A stretch of 64,000 nucleotides of DNA from Mycolicibacterium sp. P1-5. GTDB taxonomy: Bacteria; Actinomycetota; Actinomycetes; Mycobacteriales; Mycobacteriaceae. Below are positions 19,821 through 27,037 of this stretch, piece by piece (the stretch's first letter is position 1; every line of letters starts with the position of its first letter). The stretch is from assembly GCF_008329565.1 (NCBI RefSeq), contig NZ_NPKT01000001.1:62001-126000 (forward strand), read 5' to 3'. The translations under genes were made by a program, and so were the position numbers. Under the pieces are notes generated by a model. The model was not told where the DNA came from. It made no database searches and saw only the letters and a program-made list of their open reading frames with translations.

Positions 19821-21438
19821 CCACCGACAGTTCACGCAGCGAAGACAGGAGCAACTCGTCCATGCGTGGGCTCAGGTCGCTCAGTGTGGGCGCGCTCGCG
19901 TGACTGGTCGTGCCGAAGACGCGCTCGAGGTTGGTGGTTTCCGTTGCGGCGCCGATCGAAAGACACAGACACGCAACGCCGTCGGCGCGTAACTCCAAGA
20001 GCGCGCGGCGAGTATCCGCCTCGGCGTAGCGACCCTCGTAACCGTCGTCGTACGGAAATCCATCCGACAGCACGACCAGCAGCCGGCGCGGCGTGCCCGC
20101 GTCCCGCTTCAAGATCTCTCCCGCGCCCCGGATTGCAGCGCCGAGTCGGGTATACCCCGAGGGCCGCAACTGGTTCACCCGCGCGCGGCTGGTGACACCG
20201 AAGCGTTGGTGGAACGTCTTGATCGCCGGCAGATGGACGGCGTGGCGGCCGTGGGAGCGGAACGCATAGACCGCCACGCGATCACCCAGCTCCTCCAACG
20301 TGGCGGCGAGGGTGGCGGCCGCGCGCCGCTGGTGTTCGTGCACAGCGCGACCGTCGGCGTCGGCGTCATTGGCCGATCCCGACGCGTCCAGCAGGATGAG
20401 GACGCCGAGTTCCCGTGCAACCATGCGGCGTTCGGTATACACGGTCTCCGGAGGCGAATTGCCGGAACGCATTTCGACGACGAAGTCGATGAGAGCATCG
20501 GTGTCGAGGTCGTCACCGTCTGCGCGACGGCGTAGCACCCGGTGCGTCAGTCCCACCCTGGCCAGCCGCCGCCGAAGCACCGGGTCGTCAGCCATCGCAC
20601 CGGCGGAGTCGTCCACCTCCGTCGTCATCGGATAGTCGATCACACGGCACCAGTCGGCGCGGTAGCAGTCGGCGAAGACATCCCACTCGGGATGCAAGGC
20701 GCCACCCATCCCGACCGTCGCGCCGGGACGGTCTGCGTCGGTGAACGCAATGCGGGTCGGCACTGGTCGCGCCTGCGGTCCCGCGCTGTGAGTCCGCCGG
20801 ATGCTGCGCACAGGTATCTCGGCGCCGGCTTCTTCGTCACTTTCGGATCGCGATCCGCCGAAAACCTTGCGGAGGAAGTCCGACAGCATCGTGGAGTTGA
20901 GCACTGGGTTGTGAAAAAGCTTGAGTATCTTGCTTTCTTCGAAGGTCTCGTCGCCCTCGTCGGCGTCCTCGTCAGGTTGCTCGTCGGCCTCCGCCTTGGT
21001 AGCCGCACCGCCAGCACCGCCGGGCGTTCGCAGCAGCACCGAGGGTCTGATCACGCCGAACCATGGCGGCGGATCCACGATGGCGGTTCGGCTGCGCGCA
21101 ACCTCAAGCGATTCGTTGGCACTGGAGGTCAACGGCTCCTCGTCGACACCGAGTACGCGGCGGCCCTCGACCGCCAAGTAGCGGCGTGCCAGGGCTCGCC
21201 GTCCGCGGAGCGCCTTGACGTATCGCGGATCCAAACTGCCCGCCCCGAGCAACGCGGCCTGCACCCGAACCTCGCGTCGCTGATCATCGGCGGAGCCGCC
21301 GACGGTCACGAAGATGACGCGGCCGTTCGTGTATGAGGTCTCACCGGCCGCAGCCTCCGCGATCTCCAGCGACCGACCGGCCAGATGTGTTGCAAGCAGC
21401 CGAAATCGCCGCGGCGCTGAATTATCCCGGTCAGACAT
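19777..21438 (-). CDS. NorD/CbbO-like VWA-domain protein
   Basis: A 553-residue protein: an Arg/Glu-rich N-terminal region, a highly acidic linker (about 140-170), a mid-region 'MGGALHPEWDVFADCYRADWC', then a C-terminal VWA domain (about 345-540). MIDAS residues: LILLDASGS (351-355), the distal Thr in PSGYTRLG and Asp in LLVVLSDGFPYD. This is the NorD/CbbO architecture, in which the VWA protein pairs with a MoxR-type AAA+ ATPase as a metal-insertion or remodelling chaperone. The start is the ATG at 21436-21438, overlapping the ATPase stop by 8 nt. Its usual client (nitric oxide reductase, RuBisCO) is absent here. Confidence 0.85.
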   Translation of the reverse strand: MSDRDNSAPRRFRLLATHLAGRSLEIAEAAAGETSYTNGRVIFVTVGGSADDQRREVRVQAALLGAGSLDPRYVKALRGRRALARRYLAVEGRRVLGVDEEPLTSSANESLEVARSRTAIVDPPPWFGVIRPSVLLRTPGGAGGAATKAEADEQPDEDADEGDETFEESKILKLFHNPVLNSTMLSDFLRKVFGGSRSESDEEAGAEIPVRSIRRTHSAGPQARPVPTRIAFTDADRPGATVGMGGALHPEWDVFADCYRADWCRVIDYPMTTEVDDSAGAMADDPVLRRRLARVGLTHRVLRRRADGDDLDTDALIDFVVEMRSGNSPPETVYTERRMVARELGVLILLDASGSANDADADGRAVHEHQRRAAATLAATLEELGDRVAVYAFRSHGRHAVHLPAIKTFHQRFGVTSRARVNQLRPSGYTRLGAAIRGAGEILKRDAGTPRRLLVVLSDGFPYDDGYEGRYAEADTRRALLELRADGVACLCLSIGAATETTNLERVFGTTSHASAPTLSDLSPRMDELLLSSLRELSVATGAAPTASAPKYR

Positions 21439-22216
21439 CTGCCGGCAGTACCGCATCAGCGAGCTCGCCGAGTGCGCGGACCACGTCGGGGTCATCGGAA
21501 AGCACTCTGACCACGGCTGCGCGCACGGCACTGCGCAGGCTGAGACCCTCGGCGACGAGACCGCCGGCGAGGATCAGCATTCGAGTCGACGCCACCTCCC
21601 GAAGCGGCGAGCCGTCCAGGTTGCGGATCGCTCGCGCGAGGGTGACCAAGGCCTGCGCGGTGGCACCGCCGATCCCCGCCTCCCGGACCACGATGTCGGT
21701 TTCGATGTCGGCAGGCGGGAAGTCGAGTTCTATTGCGACGAAACGCTGTCGGGTCGACTCCTTGATGTTTTTCAGTACGCTCTGATAGCCGGGGTTGTAG
21801 GAGATCACCAGTTGAAATCCCGGGGCGGCGGGCACTACGGCGCCAAGCCTGTCGACCGGGAGCTGGCGACGATGGTCGGCGAGTGGATGGATGACGACGG
21901 TGGTGTCTTGTCGCGCTTCGACGATCTCGTCGAGATAGCAGATGCTCCCCTGCCGTACGGCGCGTGTCAGCGGTCCGTCCACCCACACCGTTTCACCGCC
22001 TTTGAGCAGGAACCTGCCGACCAGGTCGGCTGACGTCATGTCCTCATGGCCGGCGACGGTGACCAACTCGCGACCGAGTTCGTGCGCCATTGCCTCGACG
22101 AATCGGGTCTTGCCGCAACCTGTCGGGCCCTTCAATAACACGGGCAAGCCACGGCGCGCCGCCGCGTGAAAGACGTCGACTTCATCGCCGACCGGGCGGT
22201 AGAACGGTGCGCTCAC
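21431..22216 (-). CDS. NorQ/CbbQ-like MoxR-family AAA+ ATPase
   Basis: A 261-residue MoxR-type ATPase. Walker A GPTGCGKT (30-37), 'MTSADLVGRFLLKGGETVWVDGPL' (pre-sensor substrate loop), Walker B ICYLDE (92-97), sensor region 'FQLVISYNPGYQS' (about 135-146), STRQRF arginine-finger segment, then the CbbQ/NorQ C-terminal domain. GTG start overlaps the AveC-like stop by 4 nt and its stop overlaps the VWA start by 8 nt, so the three are tightly coupled. Expected role: ATP-driven remodelling of a client with its VWA partner. Confidence 0.88.
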   Translation of the reverse strand: MSAPFYRPVGDEVDVFHAAARRGLPVLLKGPTGCGKTRFVEAMAHELGRELVTVAGHEDMTSADLVGRFLLKGGETVWVDGPLTRAVRQGSICYLDEIVEARQDTTVVIHPLADHRRQLPVDRLGAVVPAAPGFQLVISYNPGYQSVLKNIKESTRQRFVAIELDFPPADIETDIVVREAGIGGATAQALVTLARAIRNLDGSPLREVASTRMLILAGGLVAEGLSLRSAVRAAVVRVLSDDPDVVRALGELADAVLPADV

Positions 22217-23370
22217 TTAGCGGGCTCGAACGCAACGACCGGGGGCATCGTCGCTCCCTCCGGCAATACGAGCTTGCCGTTGACGTCGATGTAGCCCGAG
22301 CGTTTCGTCGGTACCGGGATAACCGGGTTCGGGCACGGGGTGTCCGTGCCGTCGCCGCAGATGCCCCCGTTGAAGTACGAGCGCTTCTGGTGATCGACGG
22401 GCCACGGGTCGGAGTGCATGGCGAACCATTGCGCGGGCAGGTTGTAGAAGACGAAGAAGCATGCGCTGACCGCACCGAAGATCGCGAGGAAGCGGACGAA
22501 CTGCTGCCGCGCGAAGCCGCCGCGCACTTGGTCCAGACCGCGCTCGACCACGGTGCGGCCGCGGTCGTCGGTGAAGAAGCGCAGGCTACTCAGTGCGGTC
22601 ATCACTCCGCCCCACATGAGGCCCTCGTAGATCGGCCATTGGTGGTACGTGCCTGCGAAGACCGAAACTGACCGAATAGCACCGGGATACGTGTAGAGCC
22701 CGAACGGGAGCATGAAGCAGGCTTCCATGACGAAGTCGAGGACGATGGCGCCCGCATAGGTGATCAGGATCAGTCGCACGTTGCTCGTCTCCGGCCACCG
22801 TGACTTCACCCGGCGCATGAACCAGCAGCCGGCGATGGCCAGCAGCAGCACCATCCCGTAGCCGGTTGCGTTGATCAGCAACGGTTCTGCCACCTGGCGC
22901 CCTGGCGATTCCGGTGACACCCAACCTGGAATGTGTGACGACCAGGATCCGCGGTTCCACAGCCAGGTGTTATAGGTGCACCACGTGTTGAGGTAGTTCA
23001 GCAGCGGATCTTGGAAGAAGAAGAGGGCACAGGAGATCAGCAGCAGGCCGTCAAGGGCGATGCGACGTTCACGGATCCAGGGCCGGATGAGGAACCACCA
23101 GATGGCTGCCGGCAGACCGACGCACATCAGAGCCCCGTTGGCGGTCAAAAAAATCTTCATGTACACCGGCGGATCACTCGGGCCGGCTGGTACCCGCACG
23201 AAGTATGGGCCGGTGACCCACCGGATCCAGACGTAGAGCTGCAAGACCAGAAGCACGCCGCCGACGGCCGCCCAGACCTTGACCGCCGCATTGGAAGACC
23301 GACGTTCGAAGGTGGCGGGGGCCGCTTCAACGACAGTGGCGGCTCTCTTGCTGCGGGACAGATCGCTCAC
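22213..23370 (-). CDS. AveC-family (spirocyclase-like) integral membrane protein
   Basis: A 385-residue membrane protein with about six to seven hydrophobic segments and a large C-terminal polar part. It carries motifs I associate with the AveC family: 'FFQDPLLNYLNTWCTYNTWLWNRGSW', 'YGMVLLLAIAGCW', 'DFVMEACFMLPFGLYTYPG' and 'IYEGLMWGGVMTAL'. AveC of Streptomyces avermitilis forms the avermectin spiroketal; mycobacterial homologues have no assigned function. GTG start with AAGGAG 5 nt upstream. First gene of a three-gene operon with the NorQ- and NorD-like genes, divergent from a TetR gene with a palindrome in the promoter. No polyketide synthase is in the window. Confidence 0.8.
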   Translation of the reverse strand: MSDLSRSKRAATVVEAAPATFERRSSNAAVKVWAAVGGVLLVLQLYVWIRWVTGPYFVRVPAGPSDPPVYMKIFLTANGALMCVGLPAAIWWFLIRPWIRERRIALDGLLLISCALFFFQDPLLNYLNTWCTYNTWLWNRGSWSSHIPGWVSPESPGRQVAEPLLINATGYGMVLLLAIAGCWFMRRVKSRWPETSNVRLILITYAGAIVLDFVMEACFMLPFGLYTYPGAIRSVSVFAGTYHQWPIYEGLMWGGVMTALSSLRFFTDDRGRTVVERGLDQVRGGFARQQFVRFLAIFGAVSACFFVFYNLPAQWFAMHSDPWPVDHQKRSYFNGGICGDGTDTPCPNPVIPVPTKRSGYIDVNGKLVLPEGATMPPVVAFEPAK

Positions 23371-23400
23371 GACGACTCCTTGGTAGGGGTGGCTGGTCGA

Positions 23401-23429
23401 AATATACCCGTGGGTATCTCAGTATCCAA
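23401..23429 (-). promoter_or_regulatory. Promoter of the AveC-NorQ-NorD operon
   Basis: On the minus strand TTGGAT (-35, 23424-23429) and TATATT (-10, 23401-23406) are separated by exactly 17 nt, a good SigA-type promoter. The operator palindrome at 23404-23417 overlaps the -10 and spacer, so a bound repressor would block polymerase. Confidence 0.55.
23404..23417. promoter_or_regulatory. Putative TetR operator between the divergent tetR and AveC genes
   Basis: ATACCC-GT-GGGTAT is a perfect 6-bp inverted repeat with 2-nt spacer. A related copy follows 19 bp on: GGGTATCTCAG at 23412-23422 recurs as GGGTCTCTCAG at 23431-23441, so there may be two tandem sites. The neighbouring TetR protein is the obvious candidate ligand. 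Confidence 0.5.
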
Positions 23430-23462
23430 TGGGTCTCTCAGATTCTGTGGCAGAATTTCGCC

Positions 23463-24065
23463 ATGGCGGAGCGTTGGACGCGCGAGCGAAGACTTGAGCA
23501 CACCCGCTCGTTGCTGCTCGATGCAGCCGAAGACGTCTTCGCCGAAAAGGGTTTCTTAGCAGCCAAACTCGATGACATCGCACACGCCGCCGGCTACACG
23601 AAGGGCGCCATCTACAAGCATTTCGCCACCAAAGAGGATCTCTTCCTTGCGGTGAGCGACCGGTACTGGCGGCGTTACTTCGACAATTTCGCCGAGGTCA
23701 TGGCGTCGGCGAAGTCGGTCACGGCGCGAGAGTTCGACGAGATCGCGGTGCGGTGGCGCCAATTGAGTCGAGATCGCGGCGCCGACCACGCGGCGTTGGG
23801 GCATGAGTTCACGCTGTATCTGTTGCGCAATCCGGAGGCGCGAGAACGGGTCGCCGCCAAGCGGTCAGAAGTCGTCGAGAAGCTCAGCGAGTTCATCGTC
23901 AAGGGCATCGATCGCCTTGGCGGAACGCTGTTGATCCCGCCACTGACTTTCGCGCAGGTGTTGATTGCCACCAGCGACTCGGTGATCCTGGGCAGCGAGC
24001 TCGACGACGTTGACCTCTACCGGCCCATGGTCGAGATGTACACCTCGGCGATCAAACTGCCGTAG
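23463..24065 (+). CDS. TetR-family transcriptional regulator
   Basis: A 200-residue regulator. N-terminal HTH (about 12-58: 'RSLLLDAAEDVFAEKGFLAAKLDDIAHAAGYTKGAIYKHFATKEDLF') is typical; the C-terminal ligand domain is all-helical. Divergent from the AveC-NorQ-NorD operon with 92 nt between, and a palindrome sits in that operon's promoter, so it is probably its repressor and autoregulated. The inducing ligand is unknown. Confidence 0.9.
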   Translation: MAERWTRERRLEHTRSLLLDAAEDVFAEKGFLAAKLDDIAHAAGYTKGAIYKHFATKEDLFLAVSDRYWRRYFDNFAEVMASAKSVTAREFDEIAVRWRQLSRDRGADHAALGHEFTLYLLRNPEARERVAAKRSEVVEKLSEFIVKGIDRLGGTLLIPPLTFAQVLIATSDSVILGSELDDVDLYRPMVEMYTSAIKLP

Positions 24066-24077
24066 TTACATATCTAC

Positions 24078-24106
24078 TTGTGTCTATATAGACGTCGTGC
24101 GATACT
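24078..24106 (+). promoter_or_regulatory. Promoter/operator of the arsR-SRPBCC-flavodoxin operon
   Basis: TTGTGT (-35, 24078-24083) and GATACT (-10, 24101-24106) are 17 nt apart. The -10 ends 6 nt before the GTG, giving a leaderless start. The perfect 12-bp palindrome GTCTATATAGAC (24082-24093) overlaps the -35 and spacer and is a candidate ArsR operator. Confidence 0.5.
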
Positions 24107-24112
24107 CGAATC

Positions 24113-24424
24113 GTGGACGTCTTCGAGGCCATTGCCGAACCGAATCGCCGGATTCTGCTGGACACCTTGGCCACTGGTGATCGCACAGCCGGTGAACTCG
24201 TTGCGACCCTGCCGGATCTGACCCAGCCGTCGGTGTCACGGCACCTGCGCATCCTGCGCGAAGTCGGACTCGTCGAGGTCCGCCCGGATGCCCAGCGACG
24301 GATCTATGCCTTGCGCGCCGACGGACTCGTCGCCATCGACAGCTGGATCGAGCAATACCGGCAGTTCTGGACCGGACATCTCGACGCCCTCGAGCGGCAT
24401 CTGAACAACACCCAGGAGGATTGA
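24113..24424 (+). CDS. ArsR-family (SdpR-type) winged-helix repressor
   Basis: A 103-residue ArsR/SmtB-fold repressor: MDVFEAIAEPNRRILLDTLATGDRTAGELVATLP, recognition helix 'QPSVSRHLRILREVGLVEVRPDAQRRIYAL'. It lacks the CxC metal-site motif of ArsR sensors, so the ligand is likely not a metal; ArsR genes paired with SRPBCC/AHSA1 genes are common in actinobacteria. The stop overlaps the next ATG by 1 nt (TGATG). Probably autoregulated through the palindrome in its promoter. Confidence 0.9.
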   Translation: MDVFEAIAEPNRRILLDTLATGDRTAGELVATLPDLTQPSVSRHLRILREVGLVEVRPDAQRRIYALRADGLVAIDSWIEQYRQFWTGHLDALERHLNNTQED

Positions 24425-25236
24425 TGACCACCCGAGAGGGCCGGATCAGCATCGAAAATGACCGGGCCGTACTGACTTTCGAGCGACGGCTCCCCCACCC
24501 CGTCGAGCGGGTATGGGCGGCGATCACCGATCCCGCCGAACGCGGCCAGTGGATGGGCGACACCTCCATCGACGCCCGTCAGGGCGGGACGATCGAGATC
24601 AACCCGGCCGCACCGCCAGTCCCGGCCGAGCAGAAGCGGATGACGGGCCGGATCCTGGTCTGGGACCCGCCGCATGTCTTCGAACACGAATGGAACCAAC
24701 GCATCGTCGAACCCGGCGTCGTGCGGTACGAACTATCCCCGGACGGCGACGGAACCCTGCTGCGGTTTAGCCATCGCGGGCTCGGCGTGCGCAACGCCAA
24801 TGGCTTTCGGCCGGGGACGCATGCCTACCTCGACCGTCTAGAGGCCCAGCTGTCTGGAGCCGAAATACCCGACTGGCAGCAGCGCTACGCGAGGTGGCCG
24901 ACGGCGTATACGCAGGACAGCCATGGTGACACCTCAGGTGGTGGTGGCCTACCACTCCGGTTTCGGCCATACCGCGACCTTGGCGCAGGCCGTCGGTCGC
25001 GGCGCCGAGACGGCCGAGGCCCGTGTTCGATTGATGGCGGTCGACACCGTCGGCGATGCCGACTGGCCGGCACTCGATGGCGCCGATGCGATCATCTTCG
25101 GTTGCCCCACGTACATGGGCAACGTGTCGGCCGGCTTCCAGGCTTTCGCCGAACGCACTGGCCGGCGCTGCATCCAGGGCACCTGGCGCGACAAGATCGC
25201 TGCCGGGTTCACCAACTCCGGGTCGAAGGCCGGTGA
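24424..25236 (+). CDS. SRPBCC/AHSA1-domain protein with apparent 3' frameshift
   Basis: Residues 1-155 are a normal AHSA1-type START-fold lipid- or ligand-binding domain ('TFERRLPHPVERVWAAITDPAERGQWMGD...GGTIEI...ILVWDPPHVFEHEW...LLRFSHRGLG...HAYLDRLEAQL'). After RYA at 24889 the frame reads on for over 110 Arg/Gly-rich residues through the next gene to 25236, which looks like shadow coding. Adding one base near 24889-24892 gives RYAEVADGVYAGQPW and a stop at 24927-24929 that overlaps the next ATG. So I infer a single-base deletion or sequencing error; the natural gene would be about 24424-24929. Confidence 0.75.
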   Translation: MTTREGRISIENDRAVLTFERRLPHPVERVWAAITDPAERGQWMGDTSIDARQGGTIEINPAAPPVPAEQKRMTGRILVWDPPHVFEHEWNQRIVEPGVVRYELSPDGDGTLLRFSHRGLGVRNANGFRPGTHAYLDRLEAQLSGAEIPDWQQRYARWPTAYTQDSHGDTSGGGGLPLRFRPYRDLGAGRRSRRRDGRGPCSIDGGRHRRRCRLAGTRWRRCDHLRLPHVHGQRVGRLPGFRRTHWPALHPGHLARQDRCRVHQLRVEGR

Positions 25237-25525
25237 CAAGCTGCAGACACTCAGCGCGTTGGCGGTGTTCGCCGCCCAGCATCACATGCACTGGGTCAAC
25301 CTCGGCCTGGCGGCAGGATGGAACACCAGCGGCGCAAGCGAATTCGAGCTCAATCGGCTCGGCTTCTGGCTGGGGGCAGCCTCCTCAACCGATGTCGATG
25401 CTGATCCGACAGCAGTGCACCAGGCGGACGTGCGCACCTGCGAGCACCTTGGGCGCCGAGTCGCCACCGTGACACGCCAACTGCTGGCCGGCAGGGCGGC
25501 CGAAAAGTTCTGCGGTGCAACCTAA
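24923..25525 (+). CDS. Flavodoxin-family NAD(P)H:quinone reductase-like protein (WrbA-like)
   Basis: A 200-residue flavodoxin-fold protein: 'VVVAYHSGFGHTATLAQAVGRGAE' (FMN phosphate loop), 'ADAIIFGCPTYMGNVSAGFQAFAERTG' (isoalloxazine-binding loop), and 'KIAAGFTNSGSKAGDKLQTL'. This is the WrbA/NQO pattern. Likely a cytosolic FMN oxidoreductase. It starts at ATG 24923, inside the end of the SRPBCC frame, and ends 4 nt into the convergent HNH gene. Third gene of the ArsR operon. Confidence 0.87.
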   Translation: MVTPQVVVAYHSGFGHTATLAQAVGRGAETAEARVRLMAVDTVGDADWPALDGADAIIFGCPTYMGNVSAGFQAFAERTGRRCIQGTWRDKIAAGFTNSGSKAGDKLQTLSALAVFAAQHHMHWVNLGLAAGWNTSGASEFELNRLGFWLGAASSTDVDADPTAVHQADVRTCEHLGRRVATVTRQLLAGRAAEKFCGAT

Positions 25526-26964
25526 AAGGGTGGTGCGTCGTCTGGCATCGGTGGCGCCGGCCCAGCCGCTGAGACTGTGCGGTCTGCTCGATTGCGGGCG
25601 CGCTCGGTCGCGATCTGGTGCGCGCGGTTCTGTTGTCGGGTTGTCCGCCGCTTCGGCATCATCACCGATCGGTCACCACAGCGATGGACCTCCGGCCCCG
25701 GGATCGCCGCCGGACCGGTAGGCGTCATGAGCGCGGGAAACAGCAGGACACTGCCGGGCGTCGTCACATAGGTCTCGCCGTCCGGAAGCGTCCAGATCAC
25801 GGTGCCGTCGGGCAGCTGTTGGTCTTTCCAGCCCCAAAAGGTTTTCAGCAGGTGGTGGTCTCGGCAGAGGCACTTGAGATTGGAGGCCTGCGTCGCCCCG
25901 TGCGGCCATGGAACCGTGTGGTCGATATCGCACCGAGTCGCGGGCTTGTCGCAGCCAGGTGCCCGGCAGGTGAGGTCGCGGGCTCGCACGAAGTCGGCAA
26001 GTGCGCGGGAGGGATGATAGCCGGGCTCCGGCGCCGTCTCGATCGGAATGCTTATCGGTCGCTGCCGTGCAGTCGCGGTCAGCTCCTTCAGCAGGTCGGG
26101 CGAAATCAACGTCCCATCATCGATCAGATAGGCCGGCTTGTTGGTGGTGCCATCAAGCGTCGACTGGTCGGCCACGACATGGATAACGACCGAGCCGGGG
26201 CGCTTTCCGCTCGCCGCGCAATCTGATTGACCACAGCCACACGGAAGCGGCTCGACTCCAGCGCCGAAGGTGCCGAGTGCGTCGGACCGACGTTGACCGG
26301 CTGTTCGGGGATCGCCCTCACAGACCGACGTCGACATTGCATCGAGCCGCGCTTTGACAGCCGCGCCGTCAGGCACCGATAGACGCGCGGTCATCTCCAC
26401 GTAACCGTCGGCCGATTCCCAGAAAGTGACGTCGCGGTCGGAAGCGCGCTCCTGCACCCGGCGTACGGCGTCGGGATCGTGTCGAATCACGACGTCGTCG
26501 ATCTTGGTTGCCGCCTTGCCCTTAGTCATCGACGGCCAGCGGGGCGCAAGCGCAGCCAGTTCGGCGTCGACTTCGGCCATGGTGTCGGAGTCGGTGATGA
26601 GGTGGGTGCGGTAGACGATGGTCTGGAAAACCTGGAAGTCGATCTCGCCTGCGGAGAACACTGCGGCCACCGCCGGCAGCCTCAGCATCGCAAGCCCGTA
26701 GTTCATATAACTGTTGGCCTTGCCCAGACTTAGCCGCAATGCAGCGGCGACTTCGGCGCCGACAGCCTTCCAGGTGTCGACCGCCCAGTCCTCACGTTCG
26801 CCGCGCTCGTTGCGTCGCAACTCGAAGAGATCGGCGATCGCATGCAACCTGAGTGCGGCAGCTTGGTTCTCCAAACGCGATGCGTTTGTCAGCCGGTCGA
26901 TCAGGTCACGCGAGCGAGCCGTGTCGGACGGCTCGAAGTACTCGCCTGGCCAGTGATCGAACAT
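25522..26964 (-). CDS. 13E12-family DUF222/HNH endonuclease-like protein
   Basis: A 480-residue protein of the mycobacterial 13E12 group. The N-terminal DUF222 part has '[22 protein letters not shown]' and '[47 protein letters not shown]'. The C-terminal HNH domain has CRAPGC-x11-DIDH-x14-N-x3-CLCRDHH. The start is the ATG at 26962-26964 ([14 protein letters not shown]); the frame continues upstream only through the low-complexity end of lgt. An SOS box overlaps this start codon, fitting reports that 13E12 genes belong to the LexA regulon. The biological role is not established. Confidence 0.9.
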   Translation of the reverse strand: MFDHWPGEYFEPSDTARSRDLIDRLTNASRLENQAAALRLHAIADLFELRRNERGEREDWAVDTWKAVGAEVAAALRLSLGKANSYMNYGLAMLRLPAVAAVFSAGEIDFQVFQTIVYRTHLITDSDTMAEVDAELAALAPRWPSMTKGKAATKIDDVVIRHDPDAVRRVQERASDRDVTFWESADGYVEMTARLSVPDGAAVKARLDAMSTSVCEGDPRTAGQRRSDALGTFGAGVEPLPCGCGQSDCAASGKRPGSVVIHVVADQSTLDGTTNKPAYLIDDGTLISPDLLKELTATARQRPISIPIETAPEPGYHPSRALADFVRARDLTCRAPGCDKPATRCDIDHTVPWPHGATQASNLKCLCRDHHLLKTFWGWKDQQLPDGTVIWTLPDGETYVTTPGSVLLFPALMTPTGPAAIPGPEVHRCGDRSVMMPKRRTTRQQNRAHQIATERARNRADRTVSAAGPAPPMPDDAPPF

Positions 26965-26972
26965 ACATTCGA
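26957..26972 (-). promoter_or_regulatory. LexA SOS box overlapping the 13E12 start codon
   Basis: Plus strand TCGAAC-ATAC-ATTCGA differs at one base from the mycobacterial consensus TCGAAC-N4-GTTCGA. On the coding strand it reads TCGAATGTATGTTCGA and contains the ATG start. LexA binding here would block a leaderless transcript. Confidence 0.6.
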
Positions 26973-27037
26973 GTATGCCATGGCGGTGTGACGAGTTTCG
27001 ATGTGCGAGATTTTCGACCGCGTCGAGGCGAGCAGCG

